The notes under the pieces: generated by a model
What the model was told of the DNA's origin: nothing
The model's input: only the letters and a program-made list of their open reading frames with translations
The model's database searches: none
In this document: positions 23,901 to 35,600 of the stretch, piece by piece
How positions within the stretch are numbered: the first letter of the stretch is position 1
How the letters are laid out: the number at the start of each line of letters is the position of its first letter
Assembly (NCBI RefSeq): GCF_024713945.1
Contig: NC_134678.1
Span: 8,246,001-8,310,000, forward strand
Reading direction: 5' to 3'
DNA from: Dermatophagoides farinae
Lineage: Eukaryota > Arthropoda > Arachnida > Sarcoptiformes > Pyroglyphidae
Length of the DNA: 64,000 nucleotides
Program-made: the position numbers and the translations under genes

Positions 23901-25253
23901 AATGTTTGATTGAAAATTGGTCCGAATTCAATGTCATCTTTTCGGAATGTTTCCATGAATTTCGGGGTGAGCACAATGTTTTCTACGCGAAAAAATGGAT
24001 TAAAATTTTCATCGAAAAATTTTTTCTCCACCCTTGCACGACTTGTTTGAGTGGACCAAAGTTCAATTGGTTTGGTTAGTGCCACGAATTGTGTCAGGCC
24101 GGTGGCTAGAATAATTCCGATGATCAAACCTATGATTGGCAATATGAAATTGTATGGTTTTCGTGTACAAAGTCGGCCATAATTTCCAAAGATGGTGCAT
24201 AATTTTTCATGGAAATATGATTGATTCATCGATCTAAGCATTACTTGACGAGTTTCGGTTTTCTCTTTGGTGGCTTCTCTGGTCTCAACGTCATTTTGTT
24301 TGGTGCTGAAATGTTTGTAATAAACGATAAACAAGACGGTCGAAGCGACAAGCAAAACACCATAAATGATGGACATGACAACAGCTATACCGTTCACACC
24401 GAATAGAAGCCATTCTTGCTTTTCGCCCGGGATTGGTTTCGGTTTCGGACATGATGCATCACAATCAGCACAAGAACATGGTTGGCTATTAAATTGAGGG
24501 GGTGCTTCATCACAACGATAATGTTTGGCAAGTGATCCACTCGGTAGTTGTTCTTTGAATTGAAAATTTATCGAAAATGGTGACACACCTTTTTTGCCGG
24601 TAAAGCGCAAAAATTTTTCTGGTGTACACGTTTCATTTGGTGATTGTAGATTACACATCAATTGTGGTACAACTTTTGCACCACCGGATGGCATTTGTAC
24701 GCCTTCACACGAATGATATATTGATTCCGATAATGGTTTCCATATATCATATGTGATCGCTTTCACTGCATTGTTGGTTCTATTGTAATCGATTAGTCGA
24801 ATAAAATCACTTTGTCTTGGTGAACATGTCATCAATGCGAATACACGGGCGAAATTATAATAACAAGATGGACATCGTAATAGCAATGTACGTGCAGTTT
24901 GTAATTGCGTCACCAATCTAGTAATTTGCCCATCTTCGCAACAATATAAATTATCATGACTCAATTCTGGTAAAATAGTTTGTATTGTTTGATATGTATC
25001 GGCAGATGTGTTTAATGGTTTTGGCGGACCGTCATATTTACAAGGAACGGGAAGAAGTAATCCGAATGAATTTCTAATCTCATCACATTGGCCGCGTAGA
25101 ACACATCCGCAAATGATTGTGGAAAACTTAAAAAAATATGAATATTAATATGAATATGAATATATGTCTTTTTTGTCGGAAAAACTTTACCTGATTCAAT
25201 AGGAAAATTAGAATGAAAATCGACATGAATTTCATTCTATTCAATGTTGACAT
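20995..25253 (-). CDS. NPC1: NPC1 intracellular cholesterol transporter
   Basis: Six exons: 25253-25191, 25126-23441, 23357-23229, 23158-21891, 21829-21379 and 21306-20995; 1302 residues. The signal peptide ([15 protein letters not shown]) is followed by the Cys-rich sterol-binding N-terminal domain ([51 protein letters not shown]). A first membrane segment ([20 protein letters not shown]), lumenal loops, the sterol-sensing domain ([20 protein letters not shown]) and the second patched-like half ([46 protein letters not shown]) follow. NPC1 takes cholesterol from NPC2 in the late endosome/lysosome lumen and passes it to the membrane. The C-terminus ends CGRSMNCLK, without the vertebrate LLNF dileucine signal. 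The ATG chosen is the furthest upstream; a second in-frame ATG at 25235 would also give a signal peptide. Sterol-auxotrophic arthropods depend on this pathway. Confidence 0.95.
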
Positions 25254-26203
25254 GATCAACTGGCAAGTGTGATGAATATGTGCTGAGAAAATCGAATGAC
25301 AAGACAAAACAAAACAGAAAATAGAAATGAAATTGATTGTTGTCACTTTTGTGAGTACTAACCTCTTTTTTACTTGTAATTATGATTGTGGTCTGATGAT
25401 GATGATGATCGAATGTCAGATGATGATGTTTTGTTGAAAAACAATTGACTAAATATGAATGTGGTGGAAGTCTTTGTATATGTGAGCGTGATTCGATATC
25501 AATTTTGTAAATGATGACGTTTTTTACTGATCTTAAAATCCGAAGGTTCAACCGATTAATATGGATTAATTGATTGATTGATATATTACACAATTTAATT
25601 GATCATACCACTGAAAAGTGATCAGATTAGTGATTTGTCGTCAGATTGGTCAGTAACAGAAAAACTAGAGAGAATATAATCCTCCTGTTGTTGTTGTTGT
25701 TAGTAAAATGAAATAAAAAATCAACTTGACTACTGCGACATGTGGTTATTGGTTTGCGATCATTATTTCGAATGCACATCCAACCATCAACAATGGCATT
25801 TTTTCTTTCTTTTCTATGATCGATCACTGATCACTGATCACTGATCAATGATTGATTATTGATAATGATGATAATTTTACTGCTACCTTATCAAATTAAT
25901 TGGTTTCTGTTTCTCAATTTTTAATTTCTAATTTCTAATTAGACATACTTGTTACATCGTTTTTTGAAAACAGAAAAAAACATTGCACAACAAAGAGAAT
26001 CCGAGAAAGAACCGTACTTGTTGCATTATTTTGCACCATTAAATGTACCAAAATAGCCAATTAGTGAAGAGGCACATTTAAATTGGAAAACATCAAGTGT
26101 TAGCAAAAAAAAATTGATTTTTATTGCAATCAAAATCCAAATCAATATTTGCATGTTTCAATACATTTCGTAAATGTTTCTGTGTTTCTCAATGTTTGTC
26201 TAA
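25254..26203. other. Intergenic, upstream of NPC1
   Basis: No gene supported. It contains the NPC1 promoter and leader on the minus strand, GAT runs near 25396-25408, a Gln-type CAA/TTG run near 25688-25701, and a 7-bp tandem (listed separately). The rightmost part is probably the PLRG1 3' untranslated region. Confidence 0.4.
25822..25849. repeat. 7-bp tandem repeat (GATCACT)
   Basis: Three exact copies of GATCACT plus a degenerate fourth (GATCAAT), each containing the palindrome TGATCA at its junction. It lies about 570 bp upstream of the NPC1 start codon. Confidence 0.7.
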
Positions 26204-27841
26204 TCAGAAACGTTTGCGTTTCAATAGTTCTGGTTCCCATTTAATCGGATGTGTTTGTTCGTTTGCCATTTCATCTTCTTTGTAGATTTTGATTGTTTTA
26301 TCCGCTTCGCCGGTGATCAAACGGGATGAACTTTGATCGAAATGCAAAGCAAATATACCACATTCTGAATCGATTGAACCTGGTTGTGCTTTGGACTGTA
26401 ATCGTTGAAAATTGTAGCCAGTACGCCAATCCCAGAAAAACATTGAACCATTATCACCACCTGATACGAGAACATTATCATCATTCACTGCTAATGCATT
26501 GATCATTGAATCATGGCCATTCAAATTCTGTATAAAACGTCCTTCGGGTAATGTCCATTGTTTCAATGAATTTATCGATCCAGAACAAAAGGTATTCAAA
26601 CGAGGATGTGCAACCAGTGCTCGTACACTTTTCTTGTGATTCGTTAATGTTGCCATTGTTTTTCCGGCCACAATATCCCACAATCGGATAGTAGAATCAT
26701 GAGATCCGGTCACCACTTGTGGATCGGTGGCTTGACAAAAAACCGATGCAACCGTATTCGAATGGCCACCAAGTGAATGAATCTGTGCTTTCGTACGCAT
26801 ATCCCACACACGTGCAACCGAATCACGGCCACCAGTAACCAAAATGTCCAATGTTGGATGTAACGATAAACAATAAACGCCAGATAAATGGCCATGATAA
26901 TGACGAACAACTTTATTGTATTCAAGATCCCAACATTTGACCATTTTATCTTCACCACATGAAAATAGATATGGCTGTCTTGGTGAAACTTCCAGACCAC
27001 GGACAGGTGATATATGACCCGTTAATGAAAGTTTCAATGTGCCTGACGCTAGGTCCCAAATCTTGATAATACGATCATTTGATCCGGTCGCAAACCATTC
27101 GTTGCCCGGTTCAACGGCTATACAACGTATCCAACCAGTATGGCCTGATATAACACGATATAGTTTCCATGGTGCATGCCATTCAGGCTTAGGCATCTGT
27201 ACTGGTTTACGAGGTGCAATCGTTAAACCAGAAGCTAATACCACCTGACCAGATTTCGTGTGTTTATCATTACTATCGTTATTGTCATTGGTTGTTACCA
27301 CAGCAACCTGTGATTGTCGATTGATTGGAGCCGGTAATTTGGATTTCAATTCCTCAATTGGACTATTGCCATGATTTGAGATACGATTTTCATTTCCATT
27401 TTTTAATACTAATGCTTTCGATTGGCTATGTTTGTCATTCATTTTCTTGTCATCTTTTCCAGTCGAATTCGTATTCAATAACAATGGTCCATATTGGTCA
27501 CGTGCCTTAATATTATGACGAAAATTTAGCATTTCTGGATCAAATGGTGGCAACAAATTCATATCGCTGATGAACATTTCATGTGTTCGTTTTAGCATAC
27601 GAAATACTAATGTATGACGAGTATGTTTGGGAATACTTTCATCCCACACCATTGTTTCTCCGTCATTATCGTTTGTTTGTTGTTGTTGTTGTTCTTGAGA
27701 TGATGATGACGATGATTGTTTTTGATGTTGTTGTATTGGGGTTGATGATTTTATTGTTGGTGGTCCACGAATAGCAGGTCGATGTGGAGTGGCTATATGT
27801 TGATGCCGACTTCTAACCGGAGTCGTTTGAATGGAATCCAT
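26204..27841 (-). CDS. PLRG1: Pleiotropic regulator 1, spliceosomal WD40 protein
   Basis: A single-exon gene of 545 residues. After a Gln/Ser-rich N-terminus come [14 protein letters not shown] and the conserved [20 protein letters not shown] that leads into a seven-blade WD40 propeller: [58 protein letters not shown] and the later blades [15 protein letters not shown] and [18 protein letters not shown]. It ends [12 protein letters not shown], matching the human C-terminus. PLRG1 (yeast Prp46) is a core subunit of the Prp19/CDC5L complex, needed for spliceosome activation, and acts in the nucleus. The lack of introns is unusual for this gene but common in compact arthropod genomes. It is the last gene of a five-gene same-strand cluster, 202 bp after the MRI1 stop codon when measured on the genome. 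Confidence 0.96.
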   Translation of the reverse strand: MDSIQTTPVRSRHQHIATPHRPAIRGPPTIKSSTPIQQHQKQSSSSSSQEQQQQQTNDNDGETMVWDESIPKHTRHTLVFRMLKRTHEMFISDMNLLPPFDPEMLNFRHNIKARDQYGPLLLNTNSTGKDDKKMNDKHSQSKALVLKNGNENRISNHGNSPIEELKSKLPAPINRQSQVAVVTTNDNNDSNDKHTKSGQVVLASGLTIAPRKPVQMPKPEWHAPWKLYRVISGHTGWIRCIAVEPGNEWFATGSNDRIIKIWDLASGTLKLSLTGHISPVRGLEVSPRQPYLFSCGEDKMVKCWDLEYNKVVRHYHGHLSGVYCLSLHPTLDILVTGGRDSVARVWDMRTKAQIHSLGGHSNTVASVFCQATDPQVVTGSHDSTIRLWDIVAGKTMATLTNHKKSVRALVAHPRLNTFCSGSINSLKQWTLPEGRFIQNLNGHDSMINALAVNDDNVLVSGGDNGSMFFWDWRTGYNFQRLQSKAQPGSIDSECGIFALHFDQSSSRLITGEADKTIKIYKEDEMANEQTHPIKWEPELLKRKRF

Positions 27842-28043
27842 ATCTCGGTCTCGTTAATAAAAAAAAACTTGAAATTAATTCAGAAAAAAATTGTCAAACA
27901 ATACGAAAAACATGCATGCAAAAACAAAACAATGCCAAAGTCAGGCCATTCGTAAAGAACGTGACATTTTAGAAAACAAAACGAAAATTCAAATCTAAAT
28001 CCTCATCAATTTAATTTGCCAAAAAAACTACAATATTTGTGTG

Positions 28044-29120
28044 TTAAACAGGATACGATTGGATCAATTGATCCGGATTAATCACACCACGTTCAGTGAT
28101 AATGCCACCAGTTATCAATTTGGCCGGTGTTATATCGAATGCCGGATTCCAACATTTCATATCGGCTGGTGCAATTTGAATCGAACCAATTGATTTCATT
28201 TCCAAATCAGACCGTTCTTCGATCGGAATTTTTGTTCCATCATCGATGGTCGGGTCGATCGTCGACAATGGTGATGCTACATAGAATGGTATGGAAAAAT
28301 GTTTGGCCAATATGGCCATCTGATATGTACCAATCTTATTGGCTGTATCACCATTAGCCACTACACGATCAGCACCAACAACAATGGCGTCAATCGTTTT
28401 GGATGCCATCAACCATGCAACCATATTATCGCAGATTAATGTTGATGGAATATTATCGGTCAATAATTCCCATGCTGTCAGACGAGAGCCTTGATTATAT
28501 GGTCTGGTTTCCGTACAGTATGCTTGTTCTAATAATCCATTCGAATGTAGTTCTCTTATCACACCTAATGCTGTGCCATAACCAGCTGTTGCCAAGCTAC
28601 CCGTATTGCAATGAGTCAGAATGTTGAATCGACATTTTGACTCATGGCAATTCTTTCGAATATGTTCGCAGCCATATTCCGCCATTTTCTTGTTGACCAT
28701 GCGATCTTTTTCCATAATTCCATGGCAATATTTTCGTATCGAATCGATCAATAAAGCGAATGAAACATTGTTTTGCCGTTGTTGTTGAATAAAGTTCAGC
28801 AGTTCATTGAATTCTTTTCGTATGTTGACGGCTGTAGTACGTGATGTACAAAGATATTCGGCTTTTTGTTTGATAAATTCATATAATCGATCTGATTGTT
28901 GGTCAAATTGAGCCTCTACGTCTGGTTTGGATAATTCAGTGGAAACGCCCAATAGACCAATAATGGCAATAGCGGGAGCACCACGGATTTTCATCTGATG
29001 AATGGCATTCCAAGCATCATTAACACCATTAATACGGTCATATGAAACTTTGGTTGGTAATAAAAGTTGATTCAGAATGAAGATCTGATCATCCTTAACG
29101 ATGATTGATTCAGTCGCCAT
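28044..29120 (-). CDS. MRI1: Methylthioribose-1-phosphate isomerase
   Basis: A single exon of 358 residues from the ATG at 29120 (MATESIIVKDDQIFILNQLL). The longer open frame upstream has no ATG. The enzyme converts 5-methylthioribose-1-phosphate to the ribulose form in the methionine salvage pathway and belongs to the eIF2B alpha/beta/delta-like fold. Diagnostic blocks: KIRGAPAIAIIGLLGVS, LTHCNTGSLATAGYGTALGV, YCTETRPYNQGSRLTAWELL with the catalytic Cys, and VGADRVVANGDTANKIGTY with the catalytic Asp, then HFSIPFYVASPLSTID. Length is normal for the family and all key residues are present. It lies between PLRG1 and the DUSP gene on the same strand with about 200 bp on either side. Confidence 0.96.
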   Translation of the reverse strand: MATESIIVKDDQIFILNQLLLPTKVSYDRINGVNDAWNAIHQMKIRGAPAIAIIGLLGVSTELSKPDVEAQFDQQSDRLYEFIKQKAEYLCTSRTTAVNIRKEFNELLNFIQQQRQNNVSFALLIDSIRKYCHGIMEKDRMVNKKMAEYGCEHIRKNCHESKCRFNILTHCNTGSLATAGYGTALGVIRELHSNGLLEQAYCTETRPYNQGSRLTAWELLTDNIPSTLICDNMVAWLMASKTIDAIVVGADRVVANGDTANKIGTYQMAILAKHFSIPFYVASPLSTIDPTIDDGTKIPIEERSDLEMKSIGSIQIAPADMKCWNPAFDITPAKLITGGIITERGVINPDQLIQSYPV

Positions 29121-29324
29121 TGTTTTTACACTAAAATTGTACCAACGGGTTCGAATTGGAATGTTTGAAACTTTGAAACTTGTTTGTTGATAAGATATAG
29201 CATGACCATGAATCAATCATGCGCACTGACTATGAGAACTACATAGTTATTGATTTTTTTGTGGATAAAATTTCTATTTCTATTTCTATTTATTTTTATT
29301 AAATTCAAACACCATGACGATGAT

Positions 29325-30209
29325 TTATTGTTGTGAATCCATGTTATTATTCTTGACGATCATGGCTTGTATATCACGTTGCATATCTTGATATTTTCTT
29401 CGCGGGTTAATGTAATTACGATCATGACTATCCTGTAATTTGATATTACTCATGTGTGATTTATTCAATTGACGATTCACTTCGGCTTTGAATAGTTCAG
29501 GAAACATTGTCGGGTAGAAATCGGGTACCTGAACTTTTTTGCCTTTCCTCACGATTTCAATGATTTCGACCGAAGTATCCTTCCGATAATATCGTTCATA
29601 TGCGATTAATTGTGTGAAGAAACCGATATTTGGCCGAGCACATGATCGCAATGATTTGACATAGCAGAATGCCGTTCTCAGATTATAATCACGAAATTTG
29701 ATTAGATATGCTATGACCAGTGTGGATGATCGACTAGCACCGGCCATACAGTGCACAATGGTACGACCATTTTGTCTGGATGTCATGTCGATAAGATTGG
29801 CAATGTCATCGAAATAAAGGATAATCTCTTCACTGCCATCATCGTCCACTGGCACACGATAAGATTCGATACCTTTCATTCGCAACAATGGCATTTCATA
29901 GGTTGCATTCACGATGCACGTTATATTCAATGTACTAAGATTCTCTTCGGTTAGGCCACCCATTCCTGTGAGGTAAAGATGATCAGTGATACGATCAACA
30001 TCACAAAACGGAGGACTCAGTATAATCAATACATCTGGTGCTGTTTTCTGATTTTGTTTCAGTTTTTCAATCGTCCTTCGATTTAACGGCTTCGTGGTTA
30101 CATCCTGATTGATTTGTAGGCCACTTCTGGTCATTTTCATCAGCTGTGCCTGATTCAATGGTGAATCAATTGTTTTCAAATGTTCAAATTTCGAATATTT
30201 AACACCCAT
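29325..30209 (-). CDS. Atypical dual-specificity phosphatase, DUSP14/18/21-like
   Basis: A single exon; the first ATG of the frame is at 30209, giving 294 residues. The catalytic domain covers about residues 70-215: ITDHLYLTGMGGLTEENLST, TCIVNATYEMPLL, the general-acid loop VPVDDDGSEE, and the signature VHCMAGASRSSTLVIAYLIK (HCx5R with the nucleophile Cys). Then NLRTAFCYVKSLRSCARPNI and GFFTQLIAYERYY, and a VPDFYP segment as in DUSP14 (IVPDVY). The protein starts MGVKYSKF, with Gly2 and Ser6 as in N-myristoylation sites, which suggests membrane attachment. The C-terminal 90 residues are basic and not conserved. Substrates cannot be read from sequence. Members of this group act on MAPK-pathway or mitochondrial targets. 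Confidence 0.88.
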   Translation of the reverse strand: MGVKYSKFEHLKTIDSPLNQAQLMKMTRSGLQINQDVTTKPLNRRTIEKLKQNQKTAPDVLIILSPPFCDVDRITDHLYLTGMGGLTEENLSTLNITCIVNATYEMPLLRMKGIESYRVPVDDDGSEEIILYFDDIANLIDMTSRQNGRTIVHCMAGASRSSTLVIAYLIKFRDYNLRTAFCYVKSLRSCARPNIGFFTQLIAYERYYRKDTSVEIIEIVRKGKKVQVPDFYPTMFPELFKAEVNRQLNKSHMSNIKLQDSHDRNYINPRRKYQDMQRDIQAMIVKNNNMDSQQ

Positions 30210-30392
30210 TATCAAATCGAATGTTGACAATCAATCCACAACACGCAAACACACACATTGAATGGAGCATTTGATTCCATTTTTTCTATTCCGATCAATC
30301 CATTGTTGGTGTTTTAGTTAATTTTTAATTCAAAAATTAAACAAACAAACAAAAAGAGAATAAGCAATTGTTGTGTTAAAGAGGAAATATTT

Positions 30393-32245
30393 TTATGCAC
30401 AAAAAGATAGGATGGAAAATTCTTCAACAGTTTGTTCATTATTACTATCGGTCTGTCTATTATTACTACTAAGAATTGAATCTGTATGGATTCTATCGAT
30501 GGAATCGATACTTGACTTGGACATTTCCACATTCGAATCTCTTTGTTCATCATCAATGGAATGATTCTCGATTGCTATAATTTCGTCATTCTTATTCTTA
30601 TTATTATCGTGGTCAATGTTGTCAATACTGGAAATTATATCATTAAGCCGGTTGCATATTTTAATCATACGATCTTCGGTCAGCCGTAATTCATTCAGAT
30701 CAGCGGTAAGTCTTTCCTTTTTCATTTGTTTTTTCTAAATGTAGTATATTCATTAACAATTGTTGGCTATGAAAAATATTAACAATTACCTTGAGGATAT
30801 GTTCCAAACAATGGTTAGCATTCGATGACAATAGAATCTGTCTTCGCATCTTGGCCAATTTTATCATAAGATTCTCTTGTTTTTGCAATTCATCGCTAAT
30901 CGCAATCGATGATGATGATGATGATGATGAAGGATGACAAGTGCAACAACGAATTTGATCCGAATCCATGTGACCATTCCTCATCAAATGTTGTCGTTCC
31001 AAACAAACGACATGAAACATTGATAAACATGACTGACATATGACAATTGTATCGTCAGCGAAATGGCAAATTTCCGAACATAATTTGCAATGATCATTTT
31101 GTTCCATATTCAAATCGGTCATTATACAGAAAAGGCCTGTTCAATTGTGAAAGAAAAAAATGTTTTGATTACCAAAAAAAAAATAATAATAAAACAATTA
31201 CCTGGAAACATTTCGTTTGTTTGTTTGAAAACATTCATCGATCTCAAATAATCGTTAGGGTTACTGTGTGGTTTACCCGATTTGTTATGATGTTTTTCCA
31301 AGGCAATCTTTCGCCGATGTCGACGTTCGTTGGCAATTTCCATTTTCGTAATACGTTTAGCTTCGATGGCTGCATGTGAAAATTGTGGATTGGCTGTTGT
31401 ACGTCGTTTTCTTGGCTTTTTACAATTGGCCATCTTTTCCAGATCATTCTTATGTACAAGTTCAAGCATTCGGATAAAATCCTCTTTGTCATCCATACTT
31501 TTACCATGGCCATCGCAATGTTTTTTATCACGATTATTGCATTGTGTGGAAGAGGATGATGAATGATCATCAGAATCTTGATCGGCCAATACGTCATCAT
31601 TTTTACAGCAATCTTTTGATTCATTTTCATTTTCATTTGGATCATCTTGTTGTAGGGAACCATTTTCCTTACGAATCATCAGGAATCGTTCATCAATATG
31701 ACCACCATCATCGATTAGATTGGCTGATAGTCGTAGTTCAAACAATTTATCGGCATCGATTCGATTATTGGTTCCATCTTTACGGATAAAATACCGAATT
31801 GAATTTTTGCTCTTTATAACACGATTCGATAATGGTAATCGACGATGAATTTTCGATCGAACATTTTCATTTTTCAATTTTAGATATGAGCTCGATTTTT
31901 GTCTTTGAAATGTGTGCGAATTTTTCTTTTTTTTCTCTCTGACCAATTTTTCAATTTCTCTTTGTATTTGACTCAATAATTTTCGAAGATGACTTTTCTA
32001 CACATCGGTTTGTTGTGTCGATTTTTATGGAAAATTTAATTTGAATTTTTAGGTTGTGAAAAGCAACAAAAAATCAATTATCTTACCTGTAAATCACTTG
32101 GATTATCATGTGATAATTTTCCATACACCGACTGTGTTATAACGCCAAACAAATTAATTAAAAAAAAAGTTTTGCTAACAAATCTCAGTGAAAATCATAC
32201 CTGATGAGCAGAGATTAGGTTTCTTAGCTTTGTGTGATATATCAT
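30393..32245 (-). CDS. PHF21A: PHF21A/BHC80 homologue (PHD finger, LSD1-CoREST complex)
   Basis: Five exons: 32245-32201, 32131-32087, 31997-31202, 31136-30790 and 30734-30393; 524 residues. The first two coding exons are 45 nt each and encode MIYHTKLRNLISAHQ and SVYGKLSHDNPSDLQ, which with the following KSHLRKLLSQIQREIEKL align with the N-terminal coiled coil of human PHF21A. Near residue 240, KKPRKRRTTANPQFSHAAIE matches the human RQERKRRTTANPVYSGA. A PHD finger follows with CKLC, CQSC, HVVC and CCTC in normal spacing, then a second coiled coil and an acidic tail. BHC80 is a subunit of the LSD1/CoREST/HDAC repressor complex and binds histone H3 unmethylated at Lys4. The human AT-hook and the long Gln-rich middle are missing or replaced. 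Splice choices were checked for frame. Confidence 0.85.
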
Positions 32246-32619
32246 TTTTCTTGTGTGTGTGTGTGTGTGAGTGTGTTCACAGTGATGGTCAAATCAAATT
32301 TTTGATAATTAAATACGAAAAATTTTAATAATAATATCTGCTACTTGTAGCAAAATAACGATTCGGGAACACACACACACAGACACAACAGATACGAAGC
32401 TAGAAAGAGAATGAGATGGCCAAGAGTGGAATATATTTGTCTGCAGTTTGGCAAAAAATGAAATCCTAATATCATTGTAATGGCTAAATCGAACAATAGA
32501 TGGCGCTACCATTGTTGAAACAACGAAAAATCTCTTTTTTTTTGGTAATCAAGAAATTAGAGTTTTATTCATTTTTTTCGAAAAAAACAAAATTTATATT
32601 TTTATTTATTAAGCACTGT
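32246..32619. other. Intergenic between PHF21A and URB2-like genes
   Basis: No gene. It contains a (GT)n tract at about 32251-32271, a (CA)n tract at about 32369-32385, and probably the PHF21A promoter and URB2-like 3' untranslated region. Confidence 0.4.
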
Positions 32620-35600
32620 TCAAACATAGCCTTTAAATCGGTAATAATGATCATGGTATTCCAACAGTTTTCGAAATAATTGTCGTGATTTTTGATTCAG
32701 TCGCGAATAAAGATTTTTCACTACATTGCCATTTGTTTGTTTCTTCATTAAAGAATCAATCAAATGGTACATGGATTGTTGTAAATTCTGTTTGATCATT
32801 GTTGTTACTGTTGTTGTTGTTGTTGGGTTGTTCAACGATAATTCCAAATAATCGGCAATCAAATGTTGGGCATATGGATGGAATTGATCATACTGTGATA
32901 AATGAGCAATAGATTGTTGCAAAGAATTCGAACATTGTTCCAATTGCATTTTCTCCGTATCGGTTGCATTACCGAGTGTTTGTTCATTGGTCATCTGAAT
33001 TAATGAAGCAAGATTTGCCCTTATGACGTTACGACCGGTACACATTGATGCAATGGCTAGATATGGCCGACGTGATATTGTCAGATGAATGATTTCTTGT
33101 ATTCGGGCAAATAATTCGCAATACAATCCGATACGACCACCGTATGCAAAGATGTTTACTTCGAAACATAGATTGTAGATCAGAAATAAATGTTCATTCG
33201 TTATGAGATCGAATTGGATGAATCGGTCCAGTGAATCATGGCAGAATTGTAAAATTTTCACTTTTATTTGATACATTGCATGCGAACAATTGTTGTTGTC
33301 GGTAAATTTATTATTGCTCAAAAATGATATCATCATCATTGTTTCGATTATCTCACTGAAATGATTGTTCAACACTTGAGTTTTCTCTTTCGAATTCATT
33401 GTGGTTTCGGTGGCCATTTTCGCCAGAATATGAACATAGAATTTAGCCTGTGCTAAATCTAGACAATGTACGTGGAGATGATCGAGACATTGTCGTAGTG
33501 AATTTTCCATTTCGTTTACATCGATGATTGATTCAAGAATCGGGCCCAATAACGGATCAATTGTATCGATGCATTTGTCACATTCATCGAATCTTTTTGC
33601 CATATCTTTGAACTGAAACATTTCATCGGAAACTGTTTTGAAATTGTGGAAATTTTCCTCAGATTGAAATATTTTTTTCCAGTCAGATTTTGAATTGATC
33701 TGATGACAAAATCCTGTCGAATCAATAGTTGCGGTCAATTTGACACCGACAACAATTTCATTCCATCGATTCATGAGCAAATCATCTGGTAATAAATGTG
33801 CCAACTTTTGTCGATTATGAGCAATAAATCTTATGAAATGAATCAAACATTCATTATCATTACCATGATTGGTAATCGAAAGATTTTCATCGTCAAATAA
33901 AGAGAGAAATTTGTGGAATAATTTTCGCCATTTGCCCTTGCAATTGATTAGAGAAGAAGCATCGCCACGGTCAATTAATTTCTCCTCAAACAATTCAGTG
34001 GAAGCTTCGATGACAAAAACAAAATCTTTGTGCTTATTGGATAGTTTTTGTTGTTGGAAAAATTCATTCACCATTTTATACATCAAACGAATCAGTTGTT
34101 TGTGGTTGGCGAATAATTGGCATTGGAATTCAGATTCAAGATGATGATTGGATTTTTCCATTCTTCTCTTGAATTGTCGAAAGTTTCGCAATAGAATAGT
34201 TTCAAGCATGAAAACATAACCGATTCCCTTTTCATTAACATTATCATGACATTTAAGCAAATTGATCAAATGCTCCAGTGATTGCAGTAAACGTTCCTTA
34301 TCGTTCATTCTGAACATTGTTGCTATCAATCGATCGAATAATGTGGGACACTCGTTGATGAAATAATCGCAAACATTTGCTAACAATGTATAAATGTATT
34401 TGCTTGGTGAGATGAAATCAAAAAACCAAATTTTTCGTACCGAACACCAAAGACGAAGATTGAGCGGCACAAAAATTGGCGAAAATTGATTGGCCGCATC
34501 ATTTTTGATGAATTCCAATTGAATGGCCCATGAGATGAGAATCAAACGAATCTGATTGAATGGAGCGATATATTCAAGTGGAACACATTGCAAAAATATT
34601 TCAAATAGTTTTCGTACATGATTCTGGGTACATTTATCCACAACGTAACGATCATTTTCCATCAACATCTCATCATCCAATAATGATCGATCGGTTTGAA
34701 TGATTTGATCGGAAAATGTTTGAAGCGATTGGATCATTTTCATATGTTTGTCAATGGTCGAATCGGGTATATCACAGCCATATTTGAGCCAATGTGGTTG
34801 CTGCGTCATCAATGAATCATCATTGAATATTTGTGGAATAAGGTAGTGAATTTTTTTCAAAAATAATGTTATCAATACATTTTGAAAACATTTACTTTCC
34901 CAATGTTGTTGATGATGGAAAATTGCTTTGATGGTTTCATTGCTTTCATCACCATCATCATCATTATTATTGATAAAAGTGTCGAATAAAAATTCCAAAA
35001 TTGATACAAGATCTTGATTGCTATTCAACTCGGAGAGAAGAAAATTAAAAACATCACCCACCAATAATGTTTTACTTATCAACACCTGATTCAATAATTT
35101 GTTGAATAATTCATGATGATCAACATTGTTATCACGTTGTTTAATTAGTCGATAGTTGAGCAATAATAATCGAATCAAGTAAATTTTCTCATCCCGATCA
35201 TCGGATAGATTGTCAAAATTATCATAACATTTTCGCCAATATTTCACCGTTGTTTTCGGAAATATAGTGGTCAGATCATATAAGTTGAATGCATCAGATT
35301 TTAATTCGATTGGTGATGTTTGTTGATAATGAATGAAATTGACAACAATAGAGGCTAGTGAATAATAGATTTGAAATAGACATTCACATTTACATTTTAA
35401 TGGTGATGTTTCATTTTCCAACCGTTCGACAGTCGAATCGATCAGAACGAGAAATCGTTGAATCGACGAATCTTTTCTATTGTCTACTATTCGAATGTGT
35501 GATATGAATAGGAAAAATAATCGCATTGTACAACGATTTTTGGTGTCAAAATTTGCCAAAAATAATTGCCATATCTCCAACACATGTGTTGGATGTAATT

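Noticed and set aside
31244-31663. 139-codon minus-strand ORF overlapping the PHF21A-like third exon
   Set aside because: It is in another frame of the same strand; the correct frame carries the KRRTTANP block.
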